NCBI RefSeq assembly: GCF_943734655.1
Contig: NC_071354.1
Location: 179,141,411-179,205,410, forward strand
Direction: 5' to 3'
Length of the DNA stretch: 64,000 nt
Source: Sabethes cyaneus
Lineage: Eukaryota > Arthropoda > Insecta > Diptera > Culicidae
Shown here: positions 45,550 to 57,077 of the stretch, in pieces
Layout: every line of letters starts with the position of its first letter
Numbering within the stretch: the first letter of the stretch is position 1
Position numbers and translations under genes: made by a program
Notes under the pieces: model-generated
Databases searched by the model: none
What the model was told of the DNA's origin: nothing
The model's input: the letters and a program-made list of their open reading frames with translations, nothing else

Positions 45550-45944
45550 AGTTGAAATTTTTGAGATTAAATTGTCTTCATTGAGAGAAAAATGTAAATT
45601 TAGTTTTCAAATTGGGTTTAAAAATATTTGGCAGCACTGGTGCTTAAAAATAATATCTTTTTCGAACTTCTTGGGTGATTTTCTTTGAAAATGTGAAAAT
45701 AGTGTCTTTCTAAACGTAATACTTCCGGAGTTATAAGCAAAAGAATATGAGGTTTTGACAAAAACGGTTATTTTCCTTAAAAATGGAGATGCTCCCATTA
45801 ATCGAGGAAATGTCCGATCGGCACCAAATTTTCGATTTTTACTTCCTGGCTGAAAACGAACAATCTGGCAAAATTTGGTTCAAATCCGTGAAGGTCGATT
45901 ACACGTTTGAACTTTTTCTCGGTCACTTGGCATGGAATGACCCA
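45550..45944 (+). repeat. Diverged copy of the repeat in the palindrome arms
   Basis: It matches 25,507-25,928 from GAGATTAAATTGTCTTC through GATCGGCACCAAATTTTCG to CATGGAATGACCC, with many differences. This shows that the 45-kb copy is old compared with the two identical arm copies. Confidence 0.8.
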
Positions 45945-45949
45945 CATGT

Positions 45950-48900
45950 TTTCTCTGTGACACGACAACTTATAGTTTTATGGTTAATATGAACAAAAGA
46001 TAATAAATTTCCTGGTGTTTGAAAATTAAAATTATATACTGTTTTTACTATTTTCTTTTTATCGTACAGCATCGCGTTTTAGGCATTAATGCAACCTTAA
46101 ATACAATGTTGGAAAACCAGTTGCATCCAATAAATTATTACTCGCTCTTCTAATAAAATAAATCTCCACTCTAAAAACTAAAAGCTTGCCAGTCTAAAAA
46201 CCTCATTAGCTGTGGAAAACCTTCATTCAAAATATTTTCTGGTTTAATCTGTCACGGATTCTTCACGCTCGTTTACGGCAAGGATATATGTATTCTAACG
46301 CCTTCTTCACCGGTCACATTCTTTTGAAATTAGCAACACGCCACCGTCACCACCGCTTGCAAGCTCTGAAATTTTCAAGCACTGCATTTTGTCTTATGGT
46401 ACAAGTAAACTTCATATTTACTTATGTGCACGACTGACACCAACCGACATGGCTGATGGTGGTGAGATGAAAAATGTATCATTCGGGCTCGGTCAAAACT
46501 GGTTACGGTGGGTGAATGGATTTTTTGCGGTTTTTTTTCTGGCTCACCTTCGCAGCAGCTCCGGTTGCAGCTCCGCGTCGTCGTGTGTGGAACGAGCGGC
46601 GGCGGCGCCGTTTGCACAAAGTGCATACGGGTACAGGACCGCGACGGGCGGAAGGTGAGAAACATATGAACCCACAGTGCTCGTTCAATGTCTGCTTCCA
46701 TCCATCCATGTACCCATGCGGTTGCAGTGCTACTTTCGGATACATATTGCCATAAGCGCAGGATTACTAAGCTAAGAGTGGGTGGAAGAGTGAATTGGAT
46801 TTGGAAGTGTCAGCGCGCATTCAAGGACTATCGAGTGGACCGATTTGAGAGGCGCGCGTCGCAGGAGAAACTGTTCGCTGACGGCGAATCCAATCCGATA
46901 GTAGTTTTACGATACAGTAAAATATGATTCAATATGAGAAGGACGGTACAATTATTGTTCCAAAATGTTCGATTTATTAGATTGCCTCCTAAGAATGGTT
47001 TCAAATCGTGAATGAATAAAATGAAAATTTATTTTCAATACGAACATTCTAGTTTTCGTTAACGATTTAAGCGGCCATCTGCCATCAACATTTATAGCAT
47101 AATAAATGAATTGAAGCTCAATAAAATAATTTTATTACCACAATGAATTTGTAATGAGGAAAGTGCCCAGTGTGGTGCTATCTCAAACAAACGATAGACT
47201 GCAGCTGATTGTACTAAATTCCGGTTTTTCTTTCTCACCAAAACTCGGTGAGCCAGTCCAATGGATGGTTTCGATGTGAGCAGTGAAGATCTGTATTGTC
47301 ATGAATAATTCCTGCGCAGAAAATTTCGCATTGGCTGTGTGCCATGATTTCAGGCCACCAAAATATATGTATTGCCATTGCCGGTCGGTAGATAAAATTT
47401 TCTGGCTCAGAAAGCAGCTCCGCCCTAAAAACTGGCCTGAAACTGTCCCCGTTTCCCAGGACCATTATCATTATCATCATCATCATCATCGATTATCCAC
47501 GGAAACGATCCCAAGTGCAGACCAAATATGTTACACCGGACCCGGAGGAGTTCCCTCGGAGCCGTTCGACCTCGGTCTGTCGCATCCCCAGCCAAAGAGT
47601 GCGCTGTACAAGTGTGCCATTGCGCTAAATTTTCTATTACCGAACCACCGAACCGTTCGGCGCTGAGGCCAGCCACGGCAAAACAAATTAGCACCGATGA
47701 AAATAAGTAATGGACCATATGCTGGCAGGAAGATGGGTGACTAAGGCAAACGTGTGTCCCATTTAACGCAGCCCGACCAAACCGGCTCTTGTCTGTCGAA
47801 GTTAGTGCCGGTTGTGTGGGCCTGATTCGGTGGTTTCGGTTCGGTCACTTGAATGGACTTTGAATCTGGTCGGATTTCCTGTGATCGGCGCTCTCAGAAG
47901 AACGAAAGAAAAATCGGTCACTGGGCAGGAGGAAAAGTGGGCTATCAATGCGCAAAAAACCCGTTAGGAGCGACCGGCGGCCAAACCGGTCATCGGTGAG
48001 ATGCTATCGGAAATTGTCGATCAAAATTTGCAACGTCTGTCGGTTTGCTTCTGTGGCTTTGGCGTGTTTTAAGAGGCGGACAGTGTTTGGATAGAGCTGG
48101 TGCCCACTTTGGGTTGAATGTTTCTCTAGAGCTTGACAACCCTTCGGGTATGCTCGAATGAGTTATGCAACCGCTTACCGATTAATAGTGCCACACGCAA
48201 ATATCAGCTGATGTCAGTCAGAAGTCTGATCAACTGCATCCGACCGTTTCTGCCTTAGAGTGTGCCACATCATTACTCATTTGCTTACAATTGCTAAATT
48301 TTCAACATCTTACACACATACAGAGGTATCTTTCAGGCAGAAAACTTCAATTAATCTTCGTCAGCGAAAACGGAGAGGTTATCGAGAGAAACTTAACGAC
48401 CTAACCATTTTACGTTCCGTCATTCTTGAGCCTCTCGGCTGGCTCCAAAACCTCCTATTCGCAAATTAGTGGGGTAATGAATACGTTGATAAAGTTATTA
48501 AAACGCAAATAAGAAACGTAACGACGTTAATTTGCCGGTATGGCACACTTGGAAACGACTTTTCTCGGTAATGACTAGAAATTTGCCTTGCATTTAACTG
48601 TATTATTACGACCAATTGCAAAAAATAAAAGGAACCTCGTTGTGTCTAATAGTACCATAGTTTGTACGACCAGAGGTGAAGGCTATGGGCGAGACCAAAT
48701 AGAAATAAAATGCCTTTATAATTACAAACACACGTACGAGCTAGAAAGAAAAAAACAATCGAATTCAGTACATTCGGGTTAATTTATGTACGCATAACAC
48801 ACAATCATTATCCCTTGCTGTGAATGAATTAATGAGCAAGTTTAGTACCTTTCTGCCATTGCAATTGGTTTGAAACCGAGCCCAGTTGTTAGAAGAGATA

Positions 48901-49430
48901 ATGAATGCTGCATCATAAAGTAACCAACAATATTCTCTCAGGTGAATAAACATTGAAAATTTGTATTAATTTGGATTTTCGATTTGTTGAAGATTTAGTA
49001 GGCTTTTGATTTACGCAGTTCCTAATTTTAGTTAAATGAGTACGGAAAGCCTTTTGAAGGAACTCATCCTATTAATTTCTGTGCAAGTTGTTTGTGTCTA
49101 CTTTCTGGATGCTGTAGTCCGATTTATCGCAATTTTTCTTCTATGAACATCATCATTGTATTTAGTTTTCTGATTGTTTGTTATCTGGGAAGCAGTTCCT
49201 TTCTTTTTTCTTTATAATGTAGAAAGAAGTACTTCCGTACTTTTTTTACTGCTGAATGCATTTTTATCCCCTATGACTATCTTTGTGTCATGTCCTGGGC
49301 ACTCTCCATATGTTTTTTCGAGTAGTTCATTGAAATCCTCTTTCACATCATCCATCGGGTTTATCATTATAACACGCTTCGTTTGTTTCCCATGTGATAA
49401 AATCCGATTCCATACTCTGCTTCATTACGC
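45950..49430. other. No gene recognised; two GC-richer blocks
   Basis: Blocks at about 46,440-46,700 and 47,240-48,080 are GC-richer and carry frames of up to 127 codons on competing strands, none with a recognisable domain. An (ATC)n tract lies at about 47,465-47,490. Low repeat content makes these candidate host regulatory or untranslated regions, without positive evidence. Confidence 0.4.
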
Positions 49431-49433
49431 CAC

Positions 49434-50194
49434 TCCACAGTGGTCCAATCAGCAAAATACGTGATCGTGTGATATCGCACCAAAACGTTTTTCGCATATA
49501 GTGTCTTTAGGAACATTTCTTGGTATAACAAGCCCCTTCTTGTGAGAGAAATCTTCGGGAGGTTAATTCCCTTAAAAGTGAGATAAGAAATTTATTTTCT
49601 CGTACATTCGAGATACAGGTTTGGTGCTTTCGGCAAAGTTGTAGTAAATCTCAATGCAAACGACTTTGTCAAAGACACCATACTTGTAACTCTTCATGGA
49701 AATTATCTATGAAGCGTTATTCGTGGACAAACCCTTTAAAACAGTTTTGAAACCCTGACTTATTCTGGTCAACTTTTACGTGTTCATAGTGTTCTAGAAA
49801 GTTGTTTGTCTTGCTAAAATCAACGTTTTTGTAGAACATTATTATAAGAGATTTTGTGCAGTTTCGGAGATCTTGGGCATTTTTGATGAAAAATAGTACT
49901 ACTTTGAGCTTAAATATTTCCCAAGGTGGCAAATGGTGGCAGACCAAACAACTCGTACTTTTGGTGGCAGGTGGCAGTATTGATATTTACTACAACTTTA
50001 CCGAAAGTGCTAAACCTGTATCTCGAATACACGAGAAAATAATTTTCGTATCTCACTTTTAAGGGAATTAATCACCCAAAGATTTCTCTCACAAGAAGGG
50101 GCTTGTTATACCAAGAAATGTTCCTAAAGACACTATATGCGAAAAATATCACGTTTCGGCGTTATATCAAACGATCACGTATTTCGCTGTGCAC
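49434..50194. mobile_element. Hairpin MITE with about 230-base inverted ends (copy 1)
   Basis: CACAGTGG...AAATACGTGATCGTGTG then CGCATATAGTGTCTTTAGG at the left are inverted at the right (CCTAAAGACACTATATGCG...CGATCACGTATTTCGCTGTGC). The ends extend through CAAGCCCCTTCTTGTGAGAG to TTTCGGCAAAGTTGTAGTA. The centre contains GTTCATAGTGTTCTAGAAAG and CCCAAGGTGGCAAATGG. No coding capacity. Family unknown. Confidence 0.8.
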
Positions 50195-50829
50195 TCTTGT
50201 AGATGTAACACTTGAATATCTTGCCTACAACAGGATTGATTGCTCGGAATTCGCGTTCTCCCGTATTCATCCATCGCACTATCTAGAAGGCCGCAACCTC
50301 GACCTTCATTTTCTGCAGCTCTTTTGCTAGATTACCCGCGCGTGCTGGTTCAAGTTTAATATTAGGTTCGATTCCTAATCAAGTCCAGATAATTTTCGGG
50401 TTGGAAACGTTTTGGACTAGCCTTGGACATTTTTTGAAATTTTGATATTCACTTGAAAGTTTGATATGTCTGTATTAGAAGCCAGTTCGCTATTTGTTTT
50501 TATCACCTACATTGTTATATCATAAATATCTTAATTAGATAAATCGTCCCGCTCAAACCGTTGTAGGGGTATGAGGTGGGATCATCATAATCATCATTTA
50601 TCATCATCAAGTAGAGTTCTGAGTCCAAGATTCCAATAATCGTTGTCCTTTTTCGTTTGTCTAGGTTCATACCAATTATTCCGTTATGGTTCAGTTCCTA
50701 AAGGGCTGCGATGTCTGGCGTCTTATCTGGCGAGACACGACATTTCATAAGCCAGCAGCCCGCTCCGTACCAGTCGCTGTCGTACGCCGCCCCTAACGCG
50801 TACATGATTAGGAAACGGCTTGTCGCAAC

Positions 50830-51075
50830 ACTCAATCAAATTGACAGATCGATAGCCAAGGCAGATCGATGGATAAGGCAGACCGGTAGGCAAGATATGC
50901 CGAAGGACTAGACCAAATGATGAATAAGACCGACTGATAGACCAAACAGACTGGCAGGAATGGCAAACCTATGAACATACAGAAAAATAGACAACACAGC
51001 CTGACCGATGGACAGAACTGTACGATGAAAAAATTCGATCGATGAATAACACATAGCGACGGACAAGATCGACCA
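50830..51075. repeat. Degenerate minisatellite GACAGACCGATGGACAAGAC-like
   Basis: Loose units of about 20 bases (GACAGATCGATAGCC, GGCAGACCGGTAGGC, GACCGATGGACAGAAC) repeat about ten times. Minus-strand Ser/Leu/Cys-rich frames are produced by it. Confidence 0.6.
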
Positions 51076-51115
51076 ATGGGCAAGACAGTCCAGCATCCAA
51101 GACCCACATGCTTGG

Positions 51116-51900
51116 ATGGAATCCATCGTGTTTTCGGTCTACAAGAAAGGAGCTTGTGGTGACGTGACTAACTACCGCGGAATCACCTATCTGAGCAGTA
51201 ACTCTAAACTCCCTGAAATTCTTAGAAGCCAGCAGTTGATGTGCGAAGCAAAACGGTACAGACATATTCCAGCGTTACGGGACACTATCCTTACTATGCA
51301 GATCGGTTCCTGTTATATCAAATCCCTGGTATTCTAGTGGAAAATGAAGTACTCCTTAAACAACTATTTTACAAGGTATTTGCCAAAAAATATTGGTGAA
51401 ACAGGAGGCGATTCACAGGGTAACAAAGGGTGCTTATTGTATCCCGTAACGCTGGAATGTGTCTACATCTCTTGTGATCAGCACGGATTCTACTCTGAAC
51501 ACAGAGCTGTCACTAATTTTGCATCATTCACATCATATTGTGTACGAACAATAGGAAATGGTGCTCAAATAGACACAGTGTACACGGACTAGAAAGCTGC
51601 TTGTTACTAAGCTACTTGTTACTAAGATAGTGTTTTGCTAACTGGTTGAACTCATGCTTAGTTAATCACCGCCTCTCAGCATAACTAGGCAACGCATCTT
51701 TCAGTGAATTTTGCAATCAATCTGGCATCCCACAAGGAAGCAATCTTGGACACCTACTCTTTTTCTTGTTTTTCAACGACATTTGCACTGTGCTTTCAAG
51801 AGGATGCAGATTGCTCTACACTGATGACCTAGGAATTTACGTATTGATCAAATCGTTTGAAGATTGCCATAATTTGCAAAATCACACTGATGTATGGCCT
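51116..51900 (+). pseudogene. Jockey-like non-LTR reverse transcriptase relic
   Basis: Conceptual translation gives VFSVYKKGACGDVTNYRGI followed by TYLSSNSKLPEIL, then after frame changes QHGFYSEHRAVTNFASFTS, GAQIDTVYTD and finally GIPQGSNLGHLLF and FNDI...LLYTDDLGIYV. The GxPQGSxLGPLLF and YADD-type motifs, and the QHGFxxxRSVxTNL order, are typical of jockey/CR1/Loa-group LINEs and unlike the RTE copies in this window. Motif C reads YTDD in place of YADD. Stops and gaps are numerous. Only palm-domain pieces remain. The clade assignment within the group is uncertain. Confidence 0.8.
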
Positions 51901-51957
51901 GGCGGATTGGCGTCAAAAAACTGAACTTTCGAAAAGTATGTGCAAGTGTGTGGTAGA

Positions 51958-52498
51958 CCAGTGCACAGTGGTCCAAATAGCGAAATACGTGATCGTGTGA
52001 TATTGTGCCGAAACGTGAAGTTTTGCGCATATAGTGTCTAGGAATATTTCTTGCTGTAACAAGCCCCTTCTTGTGAAAGAAATCTTTGGGTGATTATTTC
52101 CCTTAAAAGTGAGATACGAAATTTATTTTCGCGTATATTCCAGATACAGGTTTGATATCTTTGGCAAAGTTGTAGTAAATATCATTACGAACAACTTTTC
52201 CAAAGACACAATACTTGTATCTCTTCATGGAAATTATTTCTGAAGCGTTATTCTTGGACAAGTCCTTTGAAACAGTTTTTAAACCCTAACTTATTCTGGT
52301 CAACTTTTACGTGTTCATAGTGTTCTAGAAAGTTGTCTATCTTGCTAAAATAAACGTTTTTGTAGAACATTTATATATGTTATTTTCTGAAGTTTCGGAG
52401 ATTTTGAGCTTTTTTGGTGAAAAATAGTACTTCTTTGGGCTTAAATATTTCCCAACGTGGCAAATGGGCTTAAATATTTCCCAAGGTGGCAAATGGTT
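51958..52498. mobile_element. Hairpin MITE copy 2, right end missing
   Basis: It follows copy 1 from GTGCACAGTGGTCC through GCGAAATACGTGATCG, CAAGCCCCTTCTTGTG and GTTCATAGTGTTCTAG to CCCAAGGTGGCAAATGG, then stops: the inverted right arm is absent. A 27-28-base segment (GGGCTTAAATATTTCCCAA) is duplicated in tandem at the break. Confidence 0.8.
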
Positions 52499-53080
52499 TT
52501 GGTTTTGGTATTTTGGTACAGAGTTTGCTTTCATTTTGTTTTCAATTTTATTGAAAGAAAGTGTATTGACCTATTTTATATATGATATAAATAAACCTAC
52601 AATATTTAAATTAATCTATTTTCGTATATAATTTTTTTCTAGTGAAACGGGCACTTCAAATTATATGATGATTGTAATATGATGTAGATATGAAAGCAAA
52701 AAGACAACTAATTCAGCTTTTCCATTAATATTGCGTAACAACAAGATTAGTATTTCACTTGATATTTTTGATAGCTAAAGTAGAATGTCACGGCTTGGAA
52801 TTTTTGCAATCAATTTTGATATTTTAACCACTAAGTCGACCAAAATGGAATCACACCGAGTAATTAAAATCAAGGAATCAAATTTTGTTTTGTTTTAACA
52901 TCAAGGAATCAAATTTTGTTTTTAATTTGCTCTAAAGCTTTGCTCGGGTAATGTGTTTTGCTTATGAAATATTTCATTTCACGTTACTGAAAAACATTGG
53001 AAGGGGAAAACTTTTGATGACCGAACGATTGGCATATGAAACAAAATAAACAATATTTGCACATTGAAATCATTTGTCAG
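52499..53080. other. AT-rich sequence, no gene recognised
   Basis: Nothing supported except a short direct duplication of ATCAAGGAATCAAATTTTG at about 52,870 and 52,902. Confidence 0.4.
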
Positions 53081-53086
53081 TTCCCG

Positions 53087-53213
53087 GGTATGAAATGGGG
53101 AAGGCAAACAAGAACGCGACCAATATGGCTCTAGCCATCTCAAGCCTCTACCTAGCGCCTCCACGCGGCCATACCCGGTAATGCTTGATTGAGTAGCTAA
53201 GCTAGTAGGTGCG
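53087..53213 (-). repeat. Dispersed SINE-like repeat, copy 2
   Basis: This is the reverse complement of the 2606-2750 segment: GGTATGGCCGCGTGGAGG, GCTAGGTAGAGG and TTGCCTTCCCCA on the minus strand. It lies immediately upstream of an RTE tail. Confidence 0.6.
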
Positions 53214-53280
53214 ATGCTGCGTGGTTCCCGGCTGCCTGATTTCAAAACTGCGATTTTGGGCCCATGACTGACCCACACGG

Positions 53281-53541
53281 TCTTCTTCTTCTTCAGCAGC
53301 ATAGAGCCGGGGTGGCTCGTGCTGTTTCAAGCACTCGTCTCCATTCAATTCGGTCTTGGGCCACTCGTCGCCAATTTCCTAGTCGTCTCAGAAGTCGCAA
53401 ATCGCTCTCGACCCGGTCGAGCCATCGTGCACGTTGGGCCCCCCTGTTCGTGGTGCCGGTGGGGTTGTTGAAGAGGACTATTTTCGTCGCACAGTCGTCC
53501 GGCATCCTTACGACGTGTCCGGCCCACCGTAGCCTGCTAAC
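53281..53541 (-). pseudogene. RTE 3' fragment with (GAA)n tail
   Basis: Minus-strand frame: RMPDDCATKIVLFNNPTGT followed by TNRGAQRARWLDRVESDL and RRVLETARATPALCC, ending at a stop, then (GAA)n, seen as CTTCTTCTTCTTC at 53,281. Its sequence is nearly the same as the 3' end of the 55.2-57.1 kb copy, but the frame is intact over the shared part (that copy has a stop at RAR*L). Only the last 260 bases are present, so it is strongly 5'-truncated, as is usual for LINEs. Confidence 0.9.
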
Positions 53542-53719
53542 ACGGTCAGGTAAGCTTAATATGTTATTTTAATGATTTGTTTTGTTTTAGCTCGTCAAGC
53601 ACCTACTGTACAGTGCTAAACTTTGGTCGTGACAAGTTTGAATAATGCATTATACACTGAAGTCACTTATGACGCGGTGTGTTTTTACGCGACTATTTTT
53701 ACGCGAATTTCGGAATTTA

Positions 53720-54759
53720 CTTACTTAGGTGGCTTGCCGTCCTAAGACAAAGCCTGTTGAACAAGGTTTCTCCATGTAACTCGGTTGAGGGCTACCGCTC
53801 TCCAATTCCTCGGACACCGAGTACTCTCCGCCAGATCTCGCTCCACCTGGTCTAACCATCTTGCTCGCTGCGCTCCTGGTCGTCTAGTTCCTACCGGATT
53901 TGAGGCAAACACCATCTTTGCAGGGTAGTTGTCCGGCATTCTTGCAACATGCCCTGCCCATCGTATCCGTCCAGCTTTAGCTACCTTCTGGATACTGGGT
54001 TCGCCATAGAGCTGTGCGAGTTCATGGTTCATCCTCCACCTCCATACTCCGTTCTCCTGTACGCCGCCGAAGATCGTTCTTAGCACTCATCGTTCGAAAA
54101 CTCCGAGCACTCGCAGGTCCTCCTCGAGCATTGTCCATGTTTCATGCCCGTAGAGAACAACCGGTCTAATAAGCGCCTTGTACAGGGTGCACTTTGTACG
54201 AGGACTTAGTCTGCTCGACCGCAATTGCTTGTGGAGCCCATAGTAAGCACGACTTCCGCTGATAATACGCCTCCGAATCTCACGGCTGGTATCATTGTCC
54301 GCCGTTACCAGTGAGCCAAGGTAGACAAATTCATCGACTACCTCAAACTCATCGCCGTCGATCAATATACTACTGCCCAAGCGGTGTCGTTCGGCCTCGG
54401 TTCCGCTGGCCAGCATGTACTTTGTTTTAGACGTATTTACCTTTAACCCAATCTTTTCTGCTTCGCGCTTTAGTCTGGTGTACTGTTCAGCCACCGCCAC
54501 AGATGTTCTGCCGATAATATCCATGTCATCGGCAAAGCAGACGAATTGACTAGATTTGTTGAATATCGTGCCCCACGTGTTGATATCCGCTCGGTTTATA
54601 ACACCTTGTAGCGCTATGTTGAACAGCAGGCATGAAAGACCATCACCTTGACGAAGCCCTCTGTGTGATTCGAATGAACTTGACAATCCACCCGAAATCC
54701 GAACACAGCACTGTGTACCATCCATCGTAGATTTAATCAGTTTGATGAGCTTCCTGGGG
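53720..54759 (-). mobile_element. 5'-truncated RTE LINE with 13-bp target duplication
   Basis: ATTTCGGAATTTA is present at 53,707-53,719 and 54,760-54,772, immediately outside. The host repeat is itself made of such words, so this is suggestive. The 3' end is very short: the stop is at 53,742 and the tail CCTAAGTAAGTAA follows within about 20 bases. A tiny 3' untranslated region with a simple tail is an RTE hallmark. Differs in tail type from the (GAA)n RTE copies, so it is a separate family. Confidence 0.85.
53742..54759 (-). pseudogene. RTE reverse transcriptase C-terminal half, one nonsense codon
   Basis: From the break it reads PRKLIKLIKSTMDGTQCCVR, then motif B LRQGDGLSCLLFNIALQG, motif C VCFADDMDIIG (FADD at about residues 64-67 of the 54,725 frame), then KVNTSKTKYM, VYLGSLVTADNDTSREIRRR, the thumb TKCTLYKALIRPVVLYGHE, and GVFER. 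A TGA at about 54,087 interrupts VFER-VLRTIFGG. The frame then continues 114 codons to QRARWLDQVERDLAES and QQALS. Apart from that stop it is open for about 330 codons, so it is the best-preserved and presumably youngest RTE here. Motif A and the endonuclease are missing. Confidence 0.92.
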
Positions 54760-54773
54760 ATTTCGGAATTTAC

Positions 54774-54925
54774 GCGGTTTTTTAACGCGAATTTCGGAAT
54801 TTGAGCGGTTTTTATTTACGAGAATTTCGGAATTCACGCGGTTTTTACGCGATTTTCGGAATTTACGCGGTTTTTTTACGCGAATTTCGGAATTTACGCG
54901 GTTTTGAGTTACGCGGGATGTATCC
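54774..54925. repeat. Tandem repeat, unit about 30 bases (TTTTACGCGAATTTCGGAAT type)
   Basis: Five imperfect units of ACGCGGTTTTTTACGCGAAT followed by TTCGGAATTT lie in the right half of the split MITE. The 1-120 segment has diverged versions. Confidence 0.85.
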
Positions 54926-54965
54926 TTCGCGTGAAAAGCGACTTGAGTGTATTTTATTCGACGGA

Positions 54966-55218
54966 TTGCTGGTGAGATTGTTCTATTTTGATCCATATAT
55001 GCTCTATTTCATTTTATTTTCAATATTATATTCATATCGCATATTACTGGGTAGAAGAACACCTATGAAGATTGCGTGAGGTTTTGCGCATCCTCTTAAA
55101 GTAGGTGTTCAACTAACGTACCAATGTCTACAATCATAAGGACATGGTCAGGTGTATGGTGTACTTACGGGTATACTATATCAGCCACCCATGGTGTGTA
55201 GGGTTGTCTATGCTATGC
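54966..55218 (+). mobile_element. SINE-like short interspersed element, copy 1
   Basis: The sequence runs from TTGCTGGTGAGATTGTTCTA through CATATTACTGGGTAG, GAACACCTATGAAGATTGCG and GTGTATGGTGTACTTACGGG to a 3' end in TATGCTATGCT repeats. It matches 60,616-60,862 in full. I could not find convincing Pol III boxes, so it may be a LINE-derived or other non-autonomous retroelement. An RTE copy follows directly, inserted in the ATGCT tail. Confidence 0.75.
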
Positions 55219-57077
55219 TTCTTCTTCTTCTTCTTCTTCAGCAGCATAGAGCCGGGGTGGCTCGTGCTGTTTCAAGCACTCGTCTCCATTCAACTCGGTC
55301 TTGGGCCACTCGTCGCCAATTTCCTAGTCGTCTCAGAAGTCGCAAATCGCTCTCGACCTGGTCGAGCTATCGTGCACGTTGGGCCCCCCTGTTCCTGGTG
55401 CCGGTGGGGTTGTTGAAGAGGTCTATTTTCGTCGCACAGTCGTCCGGCATCCTTACGACGTGTCCGGCCCACCGTAGCCTGCTAACTTTCGCTAGATGTA
55501 CGATGGGAGTCTCCCCAAGCAGTGCCTGTAGCTCGTGATTCATACGCCTCCGCCACTCTCCGCTTTCAGTTTGTACTCCGCCAAATATCGTCCGCAGCAC
55601 TTTCCGCTCGAACACGGCAAGGGCGCGTATGTCCTCCGTAAGCAGCGTCACGGCTTAAAGTCCATAAAGAACTACCGGTCTAATAAGAGTTTTGTACATT
55701 GTTAGTTTCGTGCGGCGGCGCGCGCTTCCTGATCGTAGCGTTTGACGAAGGGAAAAGTAGGCCCGATTTCCCGCTTGGATACGCCGCTGGATCTCCTTAC
55801 TAGTGTTGTTGTCTGCGGTCACCAGCGATCCCAAATACACGAATTCCTCTACCACTTCTAGTTCGTCGCTGTCAACGGTTACTGTCCGTGGGAGGCGCAC
55901 ATTTGTTTCCTTTGAGCCTCTTCCTTTCATGTATTTGGTCTTCGACGCATTTATTTTTAGCCCAATTCTCCTAGACTCCGCTTTCAGTCTGGCGTAGATT
56001 GCCTCCGCCGTCGCAAAGTTCCTGGCAATGATATCGAAGTCATCTGCAAAGCCTAGAAGTTGGCTACTCTTGGTAAAAATCGTGCCTCTCGTACGTGTCG
56101 TGATGTTAGAGAAGAACCGGCCCTCTATGAGAACGTGGTCAATTTGGTTCATTGTACGTTGGTCAGGTTGGCGCGGGAAAAAGGTGCTTCGGATCACCAG
56201 GCCTCGGGAAGCTGCGAAGTTTATACATCGTTGGCCGTTATCGTTTGTGTCGGTGTGCAGGCTATGGGGTCCTACCACCGGTCTATACATTTCTTCCCTA
56301 CCGACCTGGGCGTTCATATCCCCGATGACGATCTTGATGTCCCGTGACGAGCAGCTGTCGTACGTTGCCTCCAGCCTCGCGTAGAACGCTTCTTTCTCAT
56401 CGTCGGGTCTACCTTCGTGCGGGCAGTGCACGTTAATGATGCTATAATTGAAGAAACGACCCTTTATCCTCAATACACACATTCTCTCGTTGATCGCCTT
56501 CCAATCTATCACGCGATCCTGCATTCCGCCCAGCACTACAAAGCCCGTTCCCAGTTCGTTGGTAGCGCCACCGCTCTGGTAAAACTGGGCCTTTCCGCCA
56601 CGTATCTTCCATACCTTCTCTCCTTTGCGACAGATTTCCTGCAGAGCTACGATGCCGAGTTTGCGGGGTTCCAGCTGTTCAATCAGCACCCGCTCGCAAC
56701 CTGCGAAATTTAGCGAACTGCAGTTCCAAGTCCCGAGTCTCCATTCGTCGTCCTTATTCCGTCGCCTAGGTCGATGCCGAATATTCCGCTCCGAATATGC
56801 TTGAATGTTGTTAGTTTGTGTTGTTTAGGTGTGTAGCCGTACTGGGGCAACACTACCGAGTCTCGTGATGGGGCTGCCATCTTATAGTGCCGAGACTCAC
56901 TACCTCCTTCCCGGTTAGTATACGACCTTAGTTTCCACCGGGGTTGGTTACCCGATCTCCGCTAAGGTTGCTCGTATTCCGGCTGGTACCACGAGGAGGT
57001 CGGGATCGGAGTTGCTGGATAAGAGGCTAACGACCACTATGGGGTCTATATTCCGCATTATCCGGCCGTTTACCAAC
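55219..57077 (-). mobile_element. RTE LINE with both ends but a large internal deletion
   Basis: On the minus strand: 5' leader beginning near GGTTGGTAAACGGCCGG, endonuclease, RT palm end and thumb, C-terminal region, (GAA)n tail at 55,219-55,239. ATGCTATGCT occurs on both sides (about 55,209-55,220 and 57,078-57,093), a probable target duplication within a short tandem repeat. Length is 1.86 kb against roughly 3-3.5 kb expected for the family. It carries both termini, so it could in principle have been copied in trans. It is inserted at the tail of a SINE-like element. Confidence 0.85.
55240..56736 (-). pseudogene. Endonuclease fused in frame to the RT C-terminal half (RTE)
   Basis: The frame opens around EWRLGTWNCSSLNFAG and VLIEQLEPRKLGIVALQEIC. 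Counting from the Met at 56,689, the endonuclease shows the ALQE glutamate (about residue 18), IGDMNAQVG (122-130) and NQIDHVLIEGRFF (181-193), all usual APE-type motifs. At about residue 196 (near 56,104) it jumps to TRGTIFTKSSQLLGFADDFDI (FADD 214-217), skipping the rest of the endonuclease-RT linker and RT motifs 1-B. Then come NASKTKYM, the thumb and TLIRPVVLYGL. In-frame stops follow: TAA at about 55,655 and TAG near 55,365. The zinc-finger-like tail found in some LINEs is not seen. The in-frame junction may be chance. Confidence 0.9.

Larger units (their letters stand above)
53655..54955. mobile_element. MITE with cggaatttacgcgg tandem units, split by an RTE
   Basis: The left end TATACACTGAAGTCAC and right end GCGACTTGAGTGTATTTT are inverted versions of ACACTCAAGTCGC. 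Inside are tandem units such as ACGCGAATTTCGGAATTTACG (units joined by GCGGTTTT) on both sides of the RTE at 53,720-54,759. Without the RTE it would be about 260 bp. The terminus resembles that of the MITE at 23.94 kb. Confidence 0.75.

Noticed and set aside
53264..55538. Plus-strand Arg/Ser-rich frames at 53,264-53,572 and 55,152-55,538 as a duplicated gene
   Set aside because: They are antisense shadows of the RTE 3' coding end, which reads convincingly on the minus strand.
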